Source: Tachypleus tridentatus
Taxonomy: Eukaryota; Arthropoda; Merostomata; Xiphosura; Limulidae
Direction of reading: 5' to 3'
Assembly (NCBI RefSeq): GCF_004210375.1
Contig: NC_134825.1
Location: 2,976,001-3,040,000, forward strand
DNA: 64,000 bases
Part shown: in pieces, positions 23,641 through 34,820 of the stretch
Numbering within the stretch: position 1 is the stretch's first letter
How the letters are laid out: every line of letters starts with the position of its first letter
Made by a program: the position numbers and the translations under genes
Notes under the pieces: generated by a model
The model's database searches: none
What the model saw: only the letters and a program-made list of their open reading frames with translations
Told to the model about the DNA's origin: nothing

Positions 23641-23793
23641 AAGGAATCTTCTTGTAATACTTAATCAGTGCCACCCAAGCAGTGTACCTTTGTACCAGTA
23701 GTAACAGTGTACCTTTACTAGTGGTAGACGAATAGGATTTTAGGTTGAATCTACAGGAATAATTAATTCAAGTCTAACGATATTGTAATTTCA

Positions 23794-24060
23794 TTGTACA
23801 GATCCGTGGATATGCCACACTTGGAAAATTGTGTTCAGTCTTGGGCTCCTTACCTTAGGAAAGACAATGAACTGTTGGAAAGAGTTCAAAGAAGAGTTAG
23901 TAGAATGGTGTCTGGGATAAATGGATTGTCAAATGAGGAGAGATTGAAACCTCTCACATCGTTTTATCTTGAAAGAAAAAGACTAAGAGGGGATATAATT
24001 GACGTTTTTAAGACTGTGAAGGGAATTGATATTGTTAATGCATCATTTTTTCATATTTAA
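23794..24060 (+). pseudogene. CR1/Jockey-like LINE RT C-terminal fragment
   Basis: A short open frame containing MPHLENCVQSWAPYLRKDNE, then LLERVQRRVSRMVSGI, NEERLKPL and RLRGDIIDVFKTVKG. This is the recognisable C-terminal end of CR1/Jockey-group LINE ORF2 ('LExxVQRRATK...YxERLxxLxLxSLxxRRxRGDLIxVFKI'). The catalytic RT core is absent, so it is a fragment of an older insertion between two Penelope-like pieces. Confidence 0.65.
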
Positions 24061-24169
24061 CAGTGAGAGTAGTAGGAAGTAAATGAAAATGACTTTTATA
24101 AAAAGGCTTGTTAGATATAATAAATGAAGTTAACTTAGTTTATAATGTGGAGCAGCAAAAACGGACCAA

Positions 24170-25020
24170 CAGAGCCATGTTGTTCTTGATGACGAGAAAC
24201 CCACTTGAAATAAAAATGTACCTCAGAACTACTGGTATGGGTATTAACAGTTTTATTGTTACGGAGAGAACAGCGTTTCGACCTTTCTAGGTCATCTTCA
24301 GGATGAGAAAGAGAAAGTTTGAATGTGGCCGGGGCCTGGCATGGCCTAGCGCGTTAAGGCGTGCGCTTCGTAATCTGAGGGTCGCGGGTTCGCGGCCGAG
24401 TCGCGCCAAACATGCTCGCCCTCCCAGCCGTGGAGGCGTTATAATGTGACGGTCAATCCCACTTTTCGTTGGTAAAAGAGTAGCCCAAGAGTTGGCGGTG
24501 GGTGGTGATGACTAGCTGCCTTCCCTCTAGTCTTACACTGCTAAATTAGGGACGGCTAGCACAGATAGCCCTCGAGTAGCTTTGTGCGAAATTCCAAAAC
24601 AAACTGAATGTGGCCGTTGACGGATACATGTCTCAGGAACGAGAGTATAAACGGGTATGTGATTGTAGAGGACGTTGCAGGTGGATGTTAGGTTATTAAT
24701 TAATATAGGTGTAAAGGTGTTCCTTTATACTGCTTTGATTATGGTTTTAGTTGCTGTATAAGTAGGGCTTCTTTTATTTTACGTTTGTTTATATTTATTT
24801 CCATACTTAATATCTGGGTGTTTTTCATAGTTACGTTGTGTTTATTTGATTTGCAGTGTTCAAATACGTGTGAAGGTGTTGTTTTGTTGTTTTTTGTTCT
24901 TCGAATCTAGTTTTCATTTTCCGCTTGTTTTTCAAATATAGAAGTCATGGTAGTTATTGCAAGGTATTTTATAAATTATGTTGGTGTTGTGTTGTGTCCA
25001 AAAGTATAACTGTGTAACCA
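24170..25020 (-). mobile_element. Penelope-like terminal repeat with GIY-YIG remnant
   Basis: Inverted terminal repeat of a Penelope-like element. It starts 'gagaaacccacttgaaataa', continues through 'gtttcgacctttctaggtca' (reverse complement of the CTGAAGA...GAAA core), is split by a SINE at 24331-24604, and ends at about 24640-25015 in degenerate minus-strand GIY-YIG endonuclease sequence (HDFYI-like, frameshifted). It is homologous to 21450-22125 and to the arms of element B. Confidence 0.7.
24331..24604 (+). mobile_element. tRNA-derived SINE, copy 2 (best preserved)
   Basis: A 274-bp SINE in plus orientation. The tRNA-like head has an A box (TGGCCTAGCGCGTTAAGGCG) and a B box (GGTTCGCGGCC). 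The body ends with GCACAGATAGCCCTCG, AGTAGCTTTGTGC and an A/C-rich tail. It is flanked by a perfect 11-bp duplication, TGAATGTGGCC, at 24320-24330 and 24605-24615. Copies 1 and 2 sit in homologous Penelope terminal repeats at different places, so they are independent insertions. Confidence 0.95.
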
Positions 25021-26330
25021 TCATATCAACAGTGCTAAGATCAGACTCTATGAAAGAAACTCAAAAAATATTCTTTAACTTTGGCTATCACTCTCTCAAT
25101 TTAATGGGTGTTCATGCTCTATCTATAAGCGCTAGTGCTGTGATATTCTTCGGAGATGTGGAACAAGTTTATCTATTTGTTGACAGATCAACAGGTCGAA
25201 TGAAAAAATGGTAGATAAACTGAAGTTAAATGCGAAATGATAATGAAATACATGTTGGAGTGATAGACTTTGATTAATTGTTTAGATTGAACTTGTCTTG
25301 CCGTTAACTGAAGACCAAACTGAATCAGCTAACACCAGAGCAAAAGGAAGCATCCAAATGAAAAAGCTTTTGACATTTAACTTTGTTTAATTTCTCAGTT
25401 GTGTAGCATGTACTGAGATGAAGTAACTTTATACATAAGGATTTCCAATATTAAAATATGAATTTGTAAGAAGAAATAGCAGTCCTCAATTTATTGTGCG
25501 AACATTTTGTAAATGAGGGTTCACAGATATGTAAAAGTTCAATCAAAGAGACAGTCCAACTAGAGTAAGCATGAAATATAATAATGGAAAGACGTATTAG
25601 TTGTAAGCGAAGATTGTGAGGGGAAGAAGCAGGAAGGCATTAGCTGAAGAAATTGATAGGAATATGAAGCTTACCCTGGATAAATTGATTCAAGAGATCT
25701 AAGAAAGAAGTGATATACTACAATATCTGAACTCACAATCCGGTTTTCTATTTAATTTCAAATCACTTATCAATAACGACATTAGATGAATTGTTAAACC
25801 AAACAAATGACATTAGGTTGGTTTATGAAGGTGACATAGAGGGAAGTCACTTTACCAGAAAATAATAGACTGTGGTATGATATTTTGAAATAGACAACTT
25901 TCAGATGTTTCAATTCCATGAACTCCAGAAATTTTGTTTAAAAAAAACAGTTCAATATGAAAAGAATGTTTCCCCAACCTCTGCACAGTTCTTCAGTTTC
26001 TCTCAACAATGTTTGTCTCTGCAGCTAGTTATGATCACTCTTTTAACATATTGAAGCAGACAAAAAACTATTTATATTCAATAGTGAAACAAGGCTATCT
26101 AACCTCGCCATTTTATATATTGAGAAGAAATATCTTTACTTCAATCATTTTTTGTAACATTATTGACGAATTTGTTGCACTAATATTATATGTAATTACA
26201 TTAATTACGAGTATTATATAATAGGTATTAACTTAGTGTTTTATTGAATTTATTGTTTTATTATTATTTATGAGCGTTTGTCATAATTATTCCATTATTG
26301 GTTTCACATTCACTGCTAAAATTGGGTATC
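25021..26330. other. No recognised feature
   Basis: AT-rich DNA with short open frames only (for example 24978-25214 and 26009-26221 on plus). None resembles a known family. Confidence 0.5.
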
Positions 26331-26331
26331 T

Positions 26332-26450
26332 TTGATTGTTTGGAATTTCACACAAAGTTACACGAGGGGTATCTGTGCTAGCCGTCCCTAATTTAGCAGT
26401 GTAAGACTAGAATAGAAGAAAGGCAACTAGTCATCACTACCCACCGCCTA
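26332..26450 (-). mobile_element. Truncated SINE, copy 3
   Basis: Only the 3' half of the tRNA-derived SINE is present, in minus orientation ('gtttggaatttcacacaaag' through 'ctaatttagcagtgtaagac' to 'catcactacccaccgcc'). It ends abruptly before the tRNA-like head, so it is 5'-truncated. Confidence 0.85.
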
Positions 26451-27236
26451 CGTCTTAGGGTAGAAGCAAAAGCTTTATCTTTTACTCTTGGGTGTTCAAA
26501 TACATCAACCTAAAGTTCGCGAGTTCAAAACTATAATTAGATTTCAAATCAGTGAAAACGTAACGGAGCTAAAGTGTGTAATTGAAAGAGTTTGAACTAT
26601 TCTATAGATGCTTTGCTGCGGCTAAAATTGTGATTCGAGAGGTGGGAAGACATTGGATACAGCAGCTAAAGTATTTGTCCGTCCAGAATTTCTCGAAACC
26701 TTTCGGTTGCCATTGTTTGTTTGGGCTGCCTCGTTTTGATGTTTTTGAGAACGAGACATTTTTTTAATTTCCCACAATTCATTTCGTATACATTTTTGTG
26801 ATCTTTTCCGCACTCGTCTGGTGTGGGTGGAATAAATAAAGATTTTCAAATGGAAAAGAGATTTATGTTATACATTATGTTTTTATGTGAGAACCGGGTG
26901 TAAGGTAGTGTAATATTTAACACTGAGTTTTAATGTTAGTATTTTAAACTTCTAGTTTTCTCATAAAACGTTGACATTTTAGGTAAGTTTATAGTTAAGG
27001 GCATTCTGTGTTAACCTTATTTTATTTTTAAGACTTGAAATAGAGAAGGAAATAGCCTTTCCTATTGGTGGTCTGATTCAGTGATTCGTTAACCACTAGT
27101 AGTAGTACTGCAATTGAGCTCCTGTTCTGCTTGTACTAGTAGATTGACCTTTATCATATTCTGTTGGTTGAAGTAGAAAGACTAAGAGTGAAATTGAAAG
27201 TGTTGCAAGGAGTATTAAAATTCATTGTTGGTAAGA
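26451..27236. other. No recognised feature
   Basis: Short open frames on both strands around 26582-26849 have no recognisable domain. Nothing else was seen. Confidence 0.45.
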
Positions 27237-27473
27237 TTAAAAAAAATCAATAATTTTGAGTTCACTAGGGTGTCTTTGTGTAGCTTTTACATCAACACTG
27301 GTAGCTTCACCACTTAGTTTTATGTTGTGCGAGTCAAAGTGCTTCCCTAACCTGTCAAACCACACTTTATGGGCCAGGAAAGATTTTTCTTCAAAACTAC
27401 CACTTTGTTCAGTCACCAAATAATCGTATATGGTTTTTACTTTAGCTTGTATAACAGTTGTATTTAATGGCAC
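27237..27473 (-). pseudogene. Tigger/Jerky-like (pogo superfamily) transposase fragment
   Basis: A 78-codon minus-strand frame reads TTVIQAKVKTIYDYLVTEQ, FEEKSFLAHKVWFDRLGKHF, then HNIKLSGEATSVDVKA. This matches the CENP-B-type helix-turn-helix domain of Tigger/Jerky transposases and their domesticated relatives ('IQAKAL...F.AS.GWFDRFKKR...NVKI.GEAASAD'). The frame stops before the DDE catalytic domain and no continuation was found, so this is a fragment. A domesticated gene exon is possible but unsupported. Confidence 0.65.
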
Positions 27474-28649
27474 AAAATGTTGGATCTGGTTTTCAGTCTA
27501 CATATGTAGGAGTCTTTCCATATTAAGTATCACTTAATATTAAAATACTATGTATGAGAACCATAGAGGTGTAGCTACTTTAGAACTTTCCTTGAATTTG
27601 ACTTCATTGTCACATATTGTTCCCACCAAAAATATTGAGCCTTACAGCTGTTGCAATAGAGAAGTCTCTCTCTGGCATCAAACATCCTCAAAACATTAAG
27701 TTTTACATTCAGAGTATTTCCTCTCTGTTCTTTCTTAAGTGTACTATTTGAACTTCAGGGTTTCTTGAGTAAGGGTAATACACTACATTCATGAAAAATG
27801 ATCCAAAGAACAACTGCGTGACCATATGATGACTGGCAGAAGCATTTACTGATATAAGTAAAACATGGCACCTACATAATTGAAAATGAATACCATTTAC
27901 AAATGTTCATGTAAGATTACAACAATTTTTTTTTTCTGTGAAATAATAATAATGAATTCATTTATACTGTCCATGAAAATACAATAATCAGTACAACTAT
28001 AACATGTGGTCTACAAAGATGTTATCATTATCTTAGTTTTAACTTTCATTTGTTTCTAATTGGTGGCATTTATTATAAATAATATTAGGCTAATAAAGTA
28101 CCAACTACATAATGTTTTGGAGCAAATATAATCAGAAGGAAATAATTTCTAACTGCCAAAACTAGTGCAGTTACAATCAAAATTTAAGGCACTCTTTTGT
28201 AACATAAAACTTATTAATCGATTATTATTTGCTCAATAAAAACATGGATATATATGTATAAATTATTTACCAAGAAATTGTTTTAGTGAACCATTAAACT
28301 GGTGATGATGGTATCCATGTATAACACGTACTACAGTAGCACACAATTTATGAAAGAGTAAAATAAACAGTTTTCTTAAAAGCCATTATAAATATTGCAG
28401 TCCTAAGCATCAACATAACATCAAATATAATGGTAAATTAAATAATGGGTTAAATACAAAAACTAAATGAGAAGAGTATATATTTTTCAGCCATTCAGTG
28501 TTACAAAGAGTGTCATGAAGTGTAATACAGCAGACTGGCATTAGTTAATCAAAAGAAACAGTTTTTAAAGAAGTAGAACAAATAAAATAAAGTGGCAAAG
28601 ATATAACAGCAGTTGAGGCTCAAGTATTTAACATGCATTTAAGACAAAT
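27474..28649. other. No recognised feature
   Basis: AT-rich, without open frames of note, SINE or recognisable protein remnants. Confidence 0.5.
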
Positions 28650-29030
28650 GTATGTTCCTCTTGTGGTTTTTATTGTATTTGTTCACATGTGTTTGTTGTT
28701 GTTATGAAATACTTTATATTTGGCAACTTTCATTTTGTTGTTCTGAGGAACAATATTTATTATTTGTTTTTGTTGTTACATAGGACTATGCCTCCCACTA
28801 GTACAGCGGTGTGTTTACGGATTTACAATGCTAAAATCAGAGGTTCAATATCCCCTGGTGGACTCAACATATAGCCTGATGTGACTTTTCTATAAGAAAA
28901 CAAACAAACAAATACGTAGGACTATATTTGATCACTTGTTTTTGTTGTTACGAAGGACCATATTTGTTCACTTGTGGGTCTTGTTACAAAGGACTGTATT
29001 TGATCACTTGTGGTTGCTGATTATGATCCC
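28650..29030. repeat. Degenerate tandem repeat interrupted by a SINE
   Basis: Imperfect units contain 'ggactatatttgatcacttg' then tttttgttgttac, about 40-50 bp each and strongly diverged. They lie on both sides of the SINE insertion at 28790-28916. Confidence 0.6.
28790..28916 (+). mobile_element. Second, distinct tRNA-like SINE family
   Basis: A 127-bp element starting GCCTCCCACTAGTACAGCGG, with a B-box-like GAGGTTCAATATCC and an A/C-rich (aaac)n tail. It is flanked by a perfect 9-bp duplication, TAGGACTAT, at 28781-28789 and 28917-28925. Its head differs from the SINE at 24331, so it is a separate family. The tail keeps a 'tagcc' remnant, suggesting a related 3' end. Confidence 0.8.
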
Positions 29031-29241
29031 CATTATCTCTCACAGAGTTTGAAAGGCTGTGTACAAATTTGGAGAAACATCTTTTCCTTATTGAATAATT
29101 GTCTTCAGCATCTTTTCTGGCGTTTCTGGTTTTACAGTTTCTGAATTGTGATTTTTCTAAAACAGTATAAAGTAGTCCAGTACATCATGGTGTGACTTTT
29201 CCTTGACATCACCATTGTACGTAAAATCAAAGGCAGCACAA

Positions 29242-29842
29242 GTGCCCCTCGGTGTGGATTCCTGTACGTGGTGAGGGAACCTCCCAGGGAAGGTTCTGTT
29301 CTATCTGGTTACCTTCTCTGGGATCTAAACATCCACCCACGTGTTTGCCGTGCGTGGCGACCCGTGAAGGGGAGGAGAGGATCCTGGTGGTTGAGGGGTC
29401 CAACCGTAACACACCACTTTGGCCTCGAATTCCTGTAGACGGGCGGCCTTTGGGTGGCCCCCCTTGGGTCAATCGGCTGGTCCTCTTGGGCTAGAGTCAA
29501 CCAAGTACCAGTGTTGGAAGTTCTCAATGGGTGTTGTGGACATTGTGCCTGATGCTGGTGTTTGGGTATAGTGCTCACGAAACCCTGGCGTTGCTGCATT
29601 GTCCTTGCGTGACTTTGTAGTGCGTCCCCTTGTAGGGCTCCATGGTGGGTGGGGTCAGTGGGTACTGAAATTTTTTCCTTTTCCTATGGATCCTCTAAAA
29701 AATTTAAATAAAATTGTAAAAAAAACAGTCAATGGGTAGCGACCACGTCTTGAATACTCAGAACAGCAATCTTCAACATCAGTAACACACATTACCTCAT
29801 TTTCTTATATTACATTCTCTTTCGGAAAAACCTTTAGGGCAA
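29242..29842 (+). other. LINE 5' untranslated region
   Basis: About 600 bp, much more GC-rich than its surroundings, beginning directly at the target duplication. LINEs of this type carry an internal promoter here. A possible original ORF1 start is ATG at 29686, which reads MDPLKNLNKIVKKTVNG before a stop and is one frame off the long ORF1. The present first in-frame ATG at 29843 is therefore probably not the ancestral start. Confidence 0.6.
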
Positions 29843-30949
29843 ATGTCCCCTTTTTTTATTCAAAATGGACTAGAGGGACTTGCTGGCTCTCCAAAATCAG
29901 TAAAGAAACTTCGGTCTGGTGACATATTGGTTGAAACATCCACATCCCAACACAGTGAACTCCTCTTGAATTTAAAGGCAATTGGGGATATACCTATTGA
30001 GGTTACACCCCATGCTACCTTGAATTCTTCACGAGGAGTTATTGTTGAAAGGGATTTGAAGAACGTTCCCGAGTGGGAGATTCTCACTGGTCTCTCCACT
30101 CAAGGAGTTTCTGCAGTGAGGCGCATCTCCACTCGCAAAGATGGAATTACACTGCCAACAGATACCCTCGTTTTAACATTTACTTCACCACGTGCACCTG
30201 CCACCATTAAGGCAGGTTATCTCATTGCAGGGTTCGCCATACATACCAAACCCTCTTCGATGTTTCCAATGTCAGAGATTCGCCACTCAAAGACATCCTG
30301 TCGTGGTTCCCTGACATGTGCTCGTTGCGGAGGCAAGGACCACAATGCCTATGACTGTGACATGAACCCACACTGCGTAAACTGCAATGGTTCTCACCCC
30401 TCTTACTTTCATTCTTGCCCAAAATGGTTGGAGGAAAAAGAGGTGCAGCATTTGAAAACGACACATAACATAAGTTATCCTGAGGCTCGTAAATTGCTGT
30501 CCACAACTCCATCTCGGACATATGCTGCTGCACTTCATTCCACAACTACAGTGGGAGTGCAGACAGATCTCTCTGTGCCTCCAAGAGAATCGTTTTCAAA
30601 ACAAATGAAAAGCCTTTTGACCTCCGTGGTTAAAAAGGTTGATGAATCGACTTCCACACCAATCTCTGTTCCTCCCATACCTTCCAACAAACCTCAAGAT
30701 CCACGTCCTTCAGTTTCAAATACAGGCATTTCTTCTGATACATCTTTTTCTCCCACCACAAGAGACAAAACAATTATTCGTTCACATCCTCAGTCACTGG
30801 ATTCCCCTTCCAATAACAAAAACCTGCCCACCCGACACAGAGCAGGATCCATGGAGGTTGATAGATCTCCTCCGACTAAAGACAGTAAAGAAAAAAGACG
30901 TGGTCGTAAACCAAAGGGTTTTCCAGCCACTTCACCTACCCGTTCTTAA
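29843..30949 (+). pseudogene. LINE ORF1 (gag-like, zinc knuckles)
   Basis: A 368-codon frame for the nucleic-acid-binding ORF1 protein of the I-like LINE. Two CCHC-type knuckles are in frame: CARCGGKDHNAYDC and CVNCNGSHPSYFHSC. A first knuckle, CFQCQRF, is encoded at about 30262-30285 but in a different frame. The ORF enters it out of frame and returns just after it, so a pair of compensating indels has destroyed one of three knuckles while leaving the ORF open. The C-terminal third is rich in Ser, Pro and Thr and ends in a basic stretch (KEKRRGRKPKGF). The stop at 30947-30949 is two bases before the ORF2 ATG at 30952, which suggests coupled translation. Confidence 0.85.
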
Positions 30950-30951
30950 AA

Positions 30952-33900
30952 ATGGCCACCTTGATACAATGGAACTGTCGAGGTTTACGTTCTAATCTGG
31001 ATGATATCAAAACGCTGATTGCTTCCTACCATCCTGTTTGTCTTTCTTTACAAGAAGCATTTCTCAAAACTGCTGATACTGTCTCCATTCGGCAGTTTTC
31101 TCTGTACAGAAATGACAGGTTGTGTGATGGTCGAGTACATGGAGGGGTGGCACTGTTGGTTGATCAACACGTGCCCACTCTGTCTTTGATCACTCAACAC
31201 ACCCTTGGAGGCTGTAGCCATCCGTGTTTCCTTGGGTCATACCATCACTGTTTGTTCTCTGTACCTGTCCCCTGGAAAGACATATGATCAATCAGATCTT
31301 GATGCTCTCCTTGAACAATTGTCATCTCCATTTCTAATCCTAGGGGATTTTAATGGACATCATCCCCTCTGGGGAAGTGCTATTATTGATGGGAGGGGCC
31401 GATCTGTAGAGCGGATGCTCTCTGATCACAATCTTTCTCTTTTCAATACTGGTTCTTCCACTTACTTTCATGCACCTGGTCAGTCCTTTACTGCTATTGA
31501 TCTCTCAGTTTGCTCCCCTTCATTATTCTCCCATTTTTCATGGAGGGTTGACAGTAATCCACTGGGCAGTGATCATTTTCCGATCCTTTTGAGAGAGACT
31601 GGCCGTGGTCGATGCCACCCTACCCGCGTGCCCCAGTGGAAGCTGGATCAGGCAGACTGGTCCACTTTCACTGCTCTCGCAGAACTTGATCCTGCCATCG
31701 TAAATCAGCCATCAATAGACGACTGTGTAGCAGTGGTAACTGACTGTATTATACATGCAGCTGCTCAGTGTATTCCTAAAACCTCGACAAGTTTTCCACG
31801 ATATCCTCATCCGTGGTGGAATCCTACTTGCCACTTAGCACGGAAGGCTCAAAAGCGGGCCTGGGATACTTTTCGTAGATATCCCACACTTTCACACCGG
31901 GGTTGCTTTCCAACGGGCCCGTGCACATGCTAGGTGGGTAAGACGTCACAGCCAGAAGGAATCTTGGATTAAGTTCACAACCAGTATATCTTCTACCACC
32001 AGTTCCAAGATCATATGGGACAGGATTCGAAAGGTTAATGGACACTACAATTCTATCCCCCTCACGATCTTACTCTCTGATGGTCAGGAGGTGACTGATG
32101 TTCGGAACATCGCTAACACTCTAGGTGAAAGCTTTTGCCGGGTATCTAGCACTTCTGCTTGTTCCTCCACCTTCCTGGCCATCAAGACTCGGGCAGAGCG
32201 ATCACCTCTTTCCTTTCGAACTGACTGTTTCTTTGACTATAATTGTCCCTTTACCCTGGTGGAACTAAAAAATGGCCCTTCATCAGTCTTCCAGTACGTC
32301 TGTTGGACCTGATGATATTCATTATGACATGCTGCACCATCTATATCCTGCTTCTCTTGATGTCCTTCTGATTGTTTTCAACCGGTTCTGGCAGGAGAAT
32401 GTTTTTCCTGATGCCTGTCGCCAGGCTATTATTTTACCTTTCTCTAAGCCAGGGAAAGATCCCAAGATTCCTTCAAACTACCGTCCAATTGCTTTGATGA
32501 GCTGTCTCTGTAAGACATTAGAAAGGATGGTTAATGCTCGTCTTGTTTGGTTCCTTGAATCAAACAACCTCCTCTCGCCCACCCAGTGTGGGTTCCGTCG
32601 ACAGCACTCCACCACAGACCACCTAATTCGTCTTTAAACATCTATCAGAGAAGCCTTTCTCAACCGCCAACATCTTGTATCAGTATTCTTTGACATAGAG
32701 AAGGCTTACGACACAACATGGAGGTATGGCGTTTTGCGAGACCTCCATACATATGGGTTACGTGGCCATCTACCCATGTTTATTAAAAAAATTTTTAATG
32801 GACAGGAGATTCCAAGTTCGTGTGGATTCGACACTTTCCCGTTCTTTTGTACAGGAACTTGGAGTCCCTCAAGGCTGTGTATTGAGTGTTACACTCTTCA
32901 GTATAAATATAAATGCCATCACTGAACAACTCCCTCTCACTGTTGCGAATGGGCTGTATGTCGACGACTTTCACATCTCATGTCAGTCGTCAAACATGAG
33001 ATATATTGAGCAGCAACTACAAACTGCCCCCAATTGTGTACGGAAGTGGACTCTGGCAAACGGCTTTAATTTCTCTCTCTCCAAAACTGTATGCCTGCAC
33101 TTTTGCCGTCGACGGGGGGTATTCACCCTGATCCTGAACTTCATATCGGTGAAGTTTTGCTGCCAGTGGTCCTGGAGACCAAGTTCTTGGGGCTTATCTT
33201 TGATCTTAAACTGACCTTTATACCACACTTAAAGCAGCTTCGGGTCAAATGCACAAGAGCACTGAACATCCTCCGTGTTCTCTCTTCTACCAGTTGGGGG
33301 GCAGATCGCTGTTCAATGTTAAAGGTATATCGTGCTCTTATTAGATCGAAACTCGATTATGGATCAATGGTCTATGGCTCTACCAGACCCTCGGCCTTAA
33401 AGATGCTGGACCCCGTTCATCACCAAGGACTTCGACTCTGCACTGGGGCTTTCCGTACCTCTCCAATTCAAAGTATATACATTGAATCTCATGAACCTTC
33501 TCTACACCTTCGCCGTTTGCAACTATCTTTACAATATACTTCAAAACTTCATTCCTTACCAAAGCATCCCACCTGGAAATGTGTTTTCCTTCCTCAGTGG
33601 GCAGTACTTTTTTCAGAACAGACTATCTGTCATTGCTCCGTTTGGCCTTCGCATCCGGGAGCAATTGGATGAATTGGGTCTGTCCTTGGATAACATTGCA
33701 GATTCCACAGGTCGGCCCATCCCACCATGGCTTATTACAGCCCCCAAATGTGACCTTTCTTTCAGTCACCTAAAAAAGGCAGATACTCCAGATTGGAAGT
33801 ACCGTCTTTTATTCAATGAATATCTTTCAAACAATCATTCAGTTCCCATTTATACAGATGGTTCCAAATCAGGTAATTCAGTGGGCTCTGCTATGGTTTG

Positions 33901-34579
33901 CTATCGGTCAGTAGTTGCATGCAGAATCCCTTCTACAGCTTGTGTGTTCACTGCTGAACTGTACACCATATCTCTTGCTTTGGATTATATTGAAGCTGAG
34001 CAGTACTCCAACTGCACTATTTATACTGATTCGATTAGTTCTATACTTGTCTTGGAATCGCTACACGTTAGCTCACATCCTATTCTCGCTGATATTCGAA
34101 ACCGACTGGCCCATTTCTCATTAGCAGCTACTTCAATCCAGTTTTTCTGGATACCAGGCCATGTTGGTATTTGCAGGAACGAGCTTGTAGACATGGCAGC
34201 TAAATCTGTCTGCTTCAGCACCATCACTCCTATGCCTATTCCGTACATGGACTATGGTGTTGTCTTCAAGGCTCGGCTCCGTGCCAGCTGGCAGTCCACT
34301 TGGAATGAGCAACGTGACAACAAACTTTTTCAAATCAAACCCAAAATTGGACTTTGGCCATCTAGCTTCCGTAAAGTTCGGAAGGAGGAAGTTGTTCTCA
34401 CTAGGCTACACATTGATCACAGTTTTTTAACTCATCATTTTCTTTTATCTGGAACTGATGCACCAATGTGTAGTCTGTGTAACACTCCGATCACTATCAG
34501 CCACGTTTTAATTTCTTGCCATCGTTACAATTCTCAACGAGGGCAATACTTACCTGTTAGTCTTCCTGGCGGGTTATGA
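30952..34579 (+). pseudogene. LINE ORF2: endonuclease, reverse transcriptase, RNase H (broken)
   Basis: The enzyme polyprotein of the I-like LINE, now split by frameshifts (near 31205, 31910, 32300, 32800 and 33090) and a stop at 32635. In order it shows: APE endonuclease (TLIQWNCRGL, SLQEAF, LGDFNGHHPLWG, GSDHFPI, 30960-31600); RT (NYRPIALMSCLCKTLERM at about 32490, FFDIEKAYDTTWR at about 32690, GVPQGCVLSVTLFS at about 32865, LYVDDFHI at about 32955); and RNase H in an intact 365-codon frame (33482-34579) with TDGSKSGNSVGSAM, AELYTISLALDYI, IYTDSISS and WIPGHVGICRNELVDMAAKS, so all four acidic residues remain. A CCHC finger (CSLCNTPITISHVLISC) follows near 34470. A copy of this family would prime at nicked target DNA. 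Confidence 0.9.
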
Positions 34580-34820
34580 TCATTACCTTTTTGCTAGAAT
34601 AAATACCTTACAACTTCTTATACTCTGCCTTCTATCTTAACATTGTATACTAGGTGTCAACATTGGTTTTATACTTTTTTGTTTTACCTTCATTTCCATT
34701 TATTTCTATTACTACATTTATTTATTTTTATTTTTACATTTTTACCGAATGTCTGGCGCAGATAGCCTCGCTGCTTTGTGCCATAAAATACTAAATCAAT
34801 CAATCAATCAAGCAGCACAA

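Larger units (their letters stand above)
29242..34811 (+). mobile_element. Full-length I/Nimb-like LINE with target-site duplications
   Basis: A 5.57 kb non-LTR retrotransposon with a GC-richer 5' untranslated region, ORF1 (29843-30949), ORF2 (from 30952) and a 3' end in (AATC)n. A perfect 9-bp target duplication, GCAGCACAA, occurs at 29233-29241 and 34812-34820, which shows that the 5' end is complete. ORF2 carries an APE endonuclease, RT and RNase H, the domain set of the I group. Its 3' end, GCGCAGATAGCC then tcgctgctttgtgc, is shared with the tRNA-derived SINE. Frameshifts and stops in both ORFs make it inactive. Confidence 0.92.

Noticed and set aside
24331..24420. A genuine tRNA gene
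   Set aside because: A and B boxes are present, but the arms do not give a proper cloverleaf and the sequence is the head of a SINE with a 3' tail and target duplications.
29252..29599. Open frames of 80-96 codons in the LINE 5' region
   Set aside because: They occur on both strands in GC-rich untranslated sequence with no domain similarity. Openness is explained by base composition.
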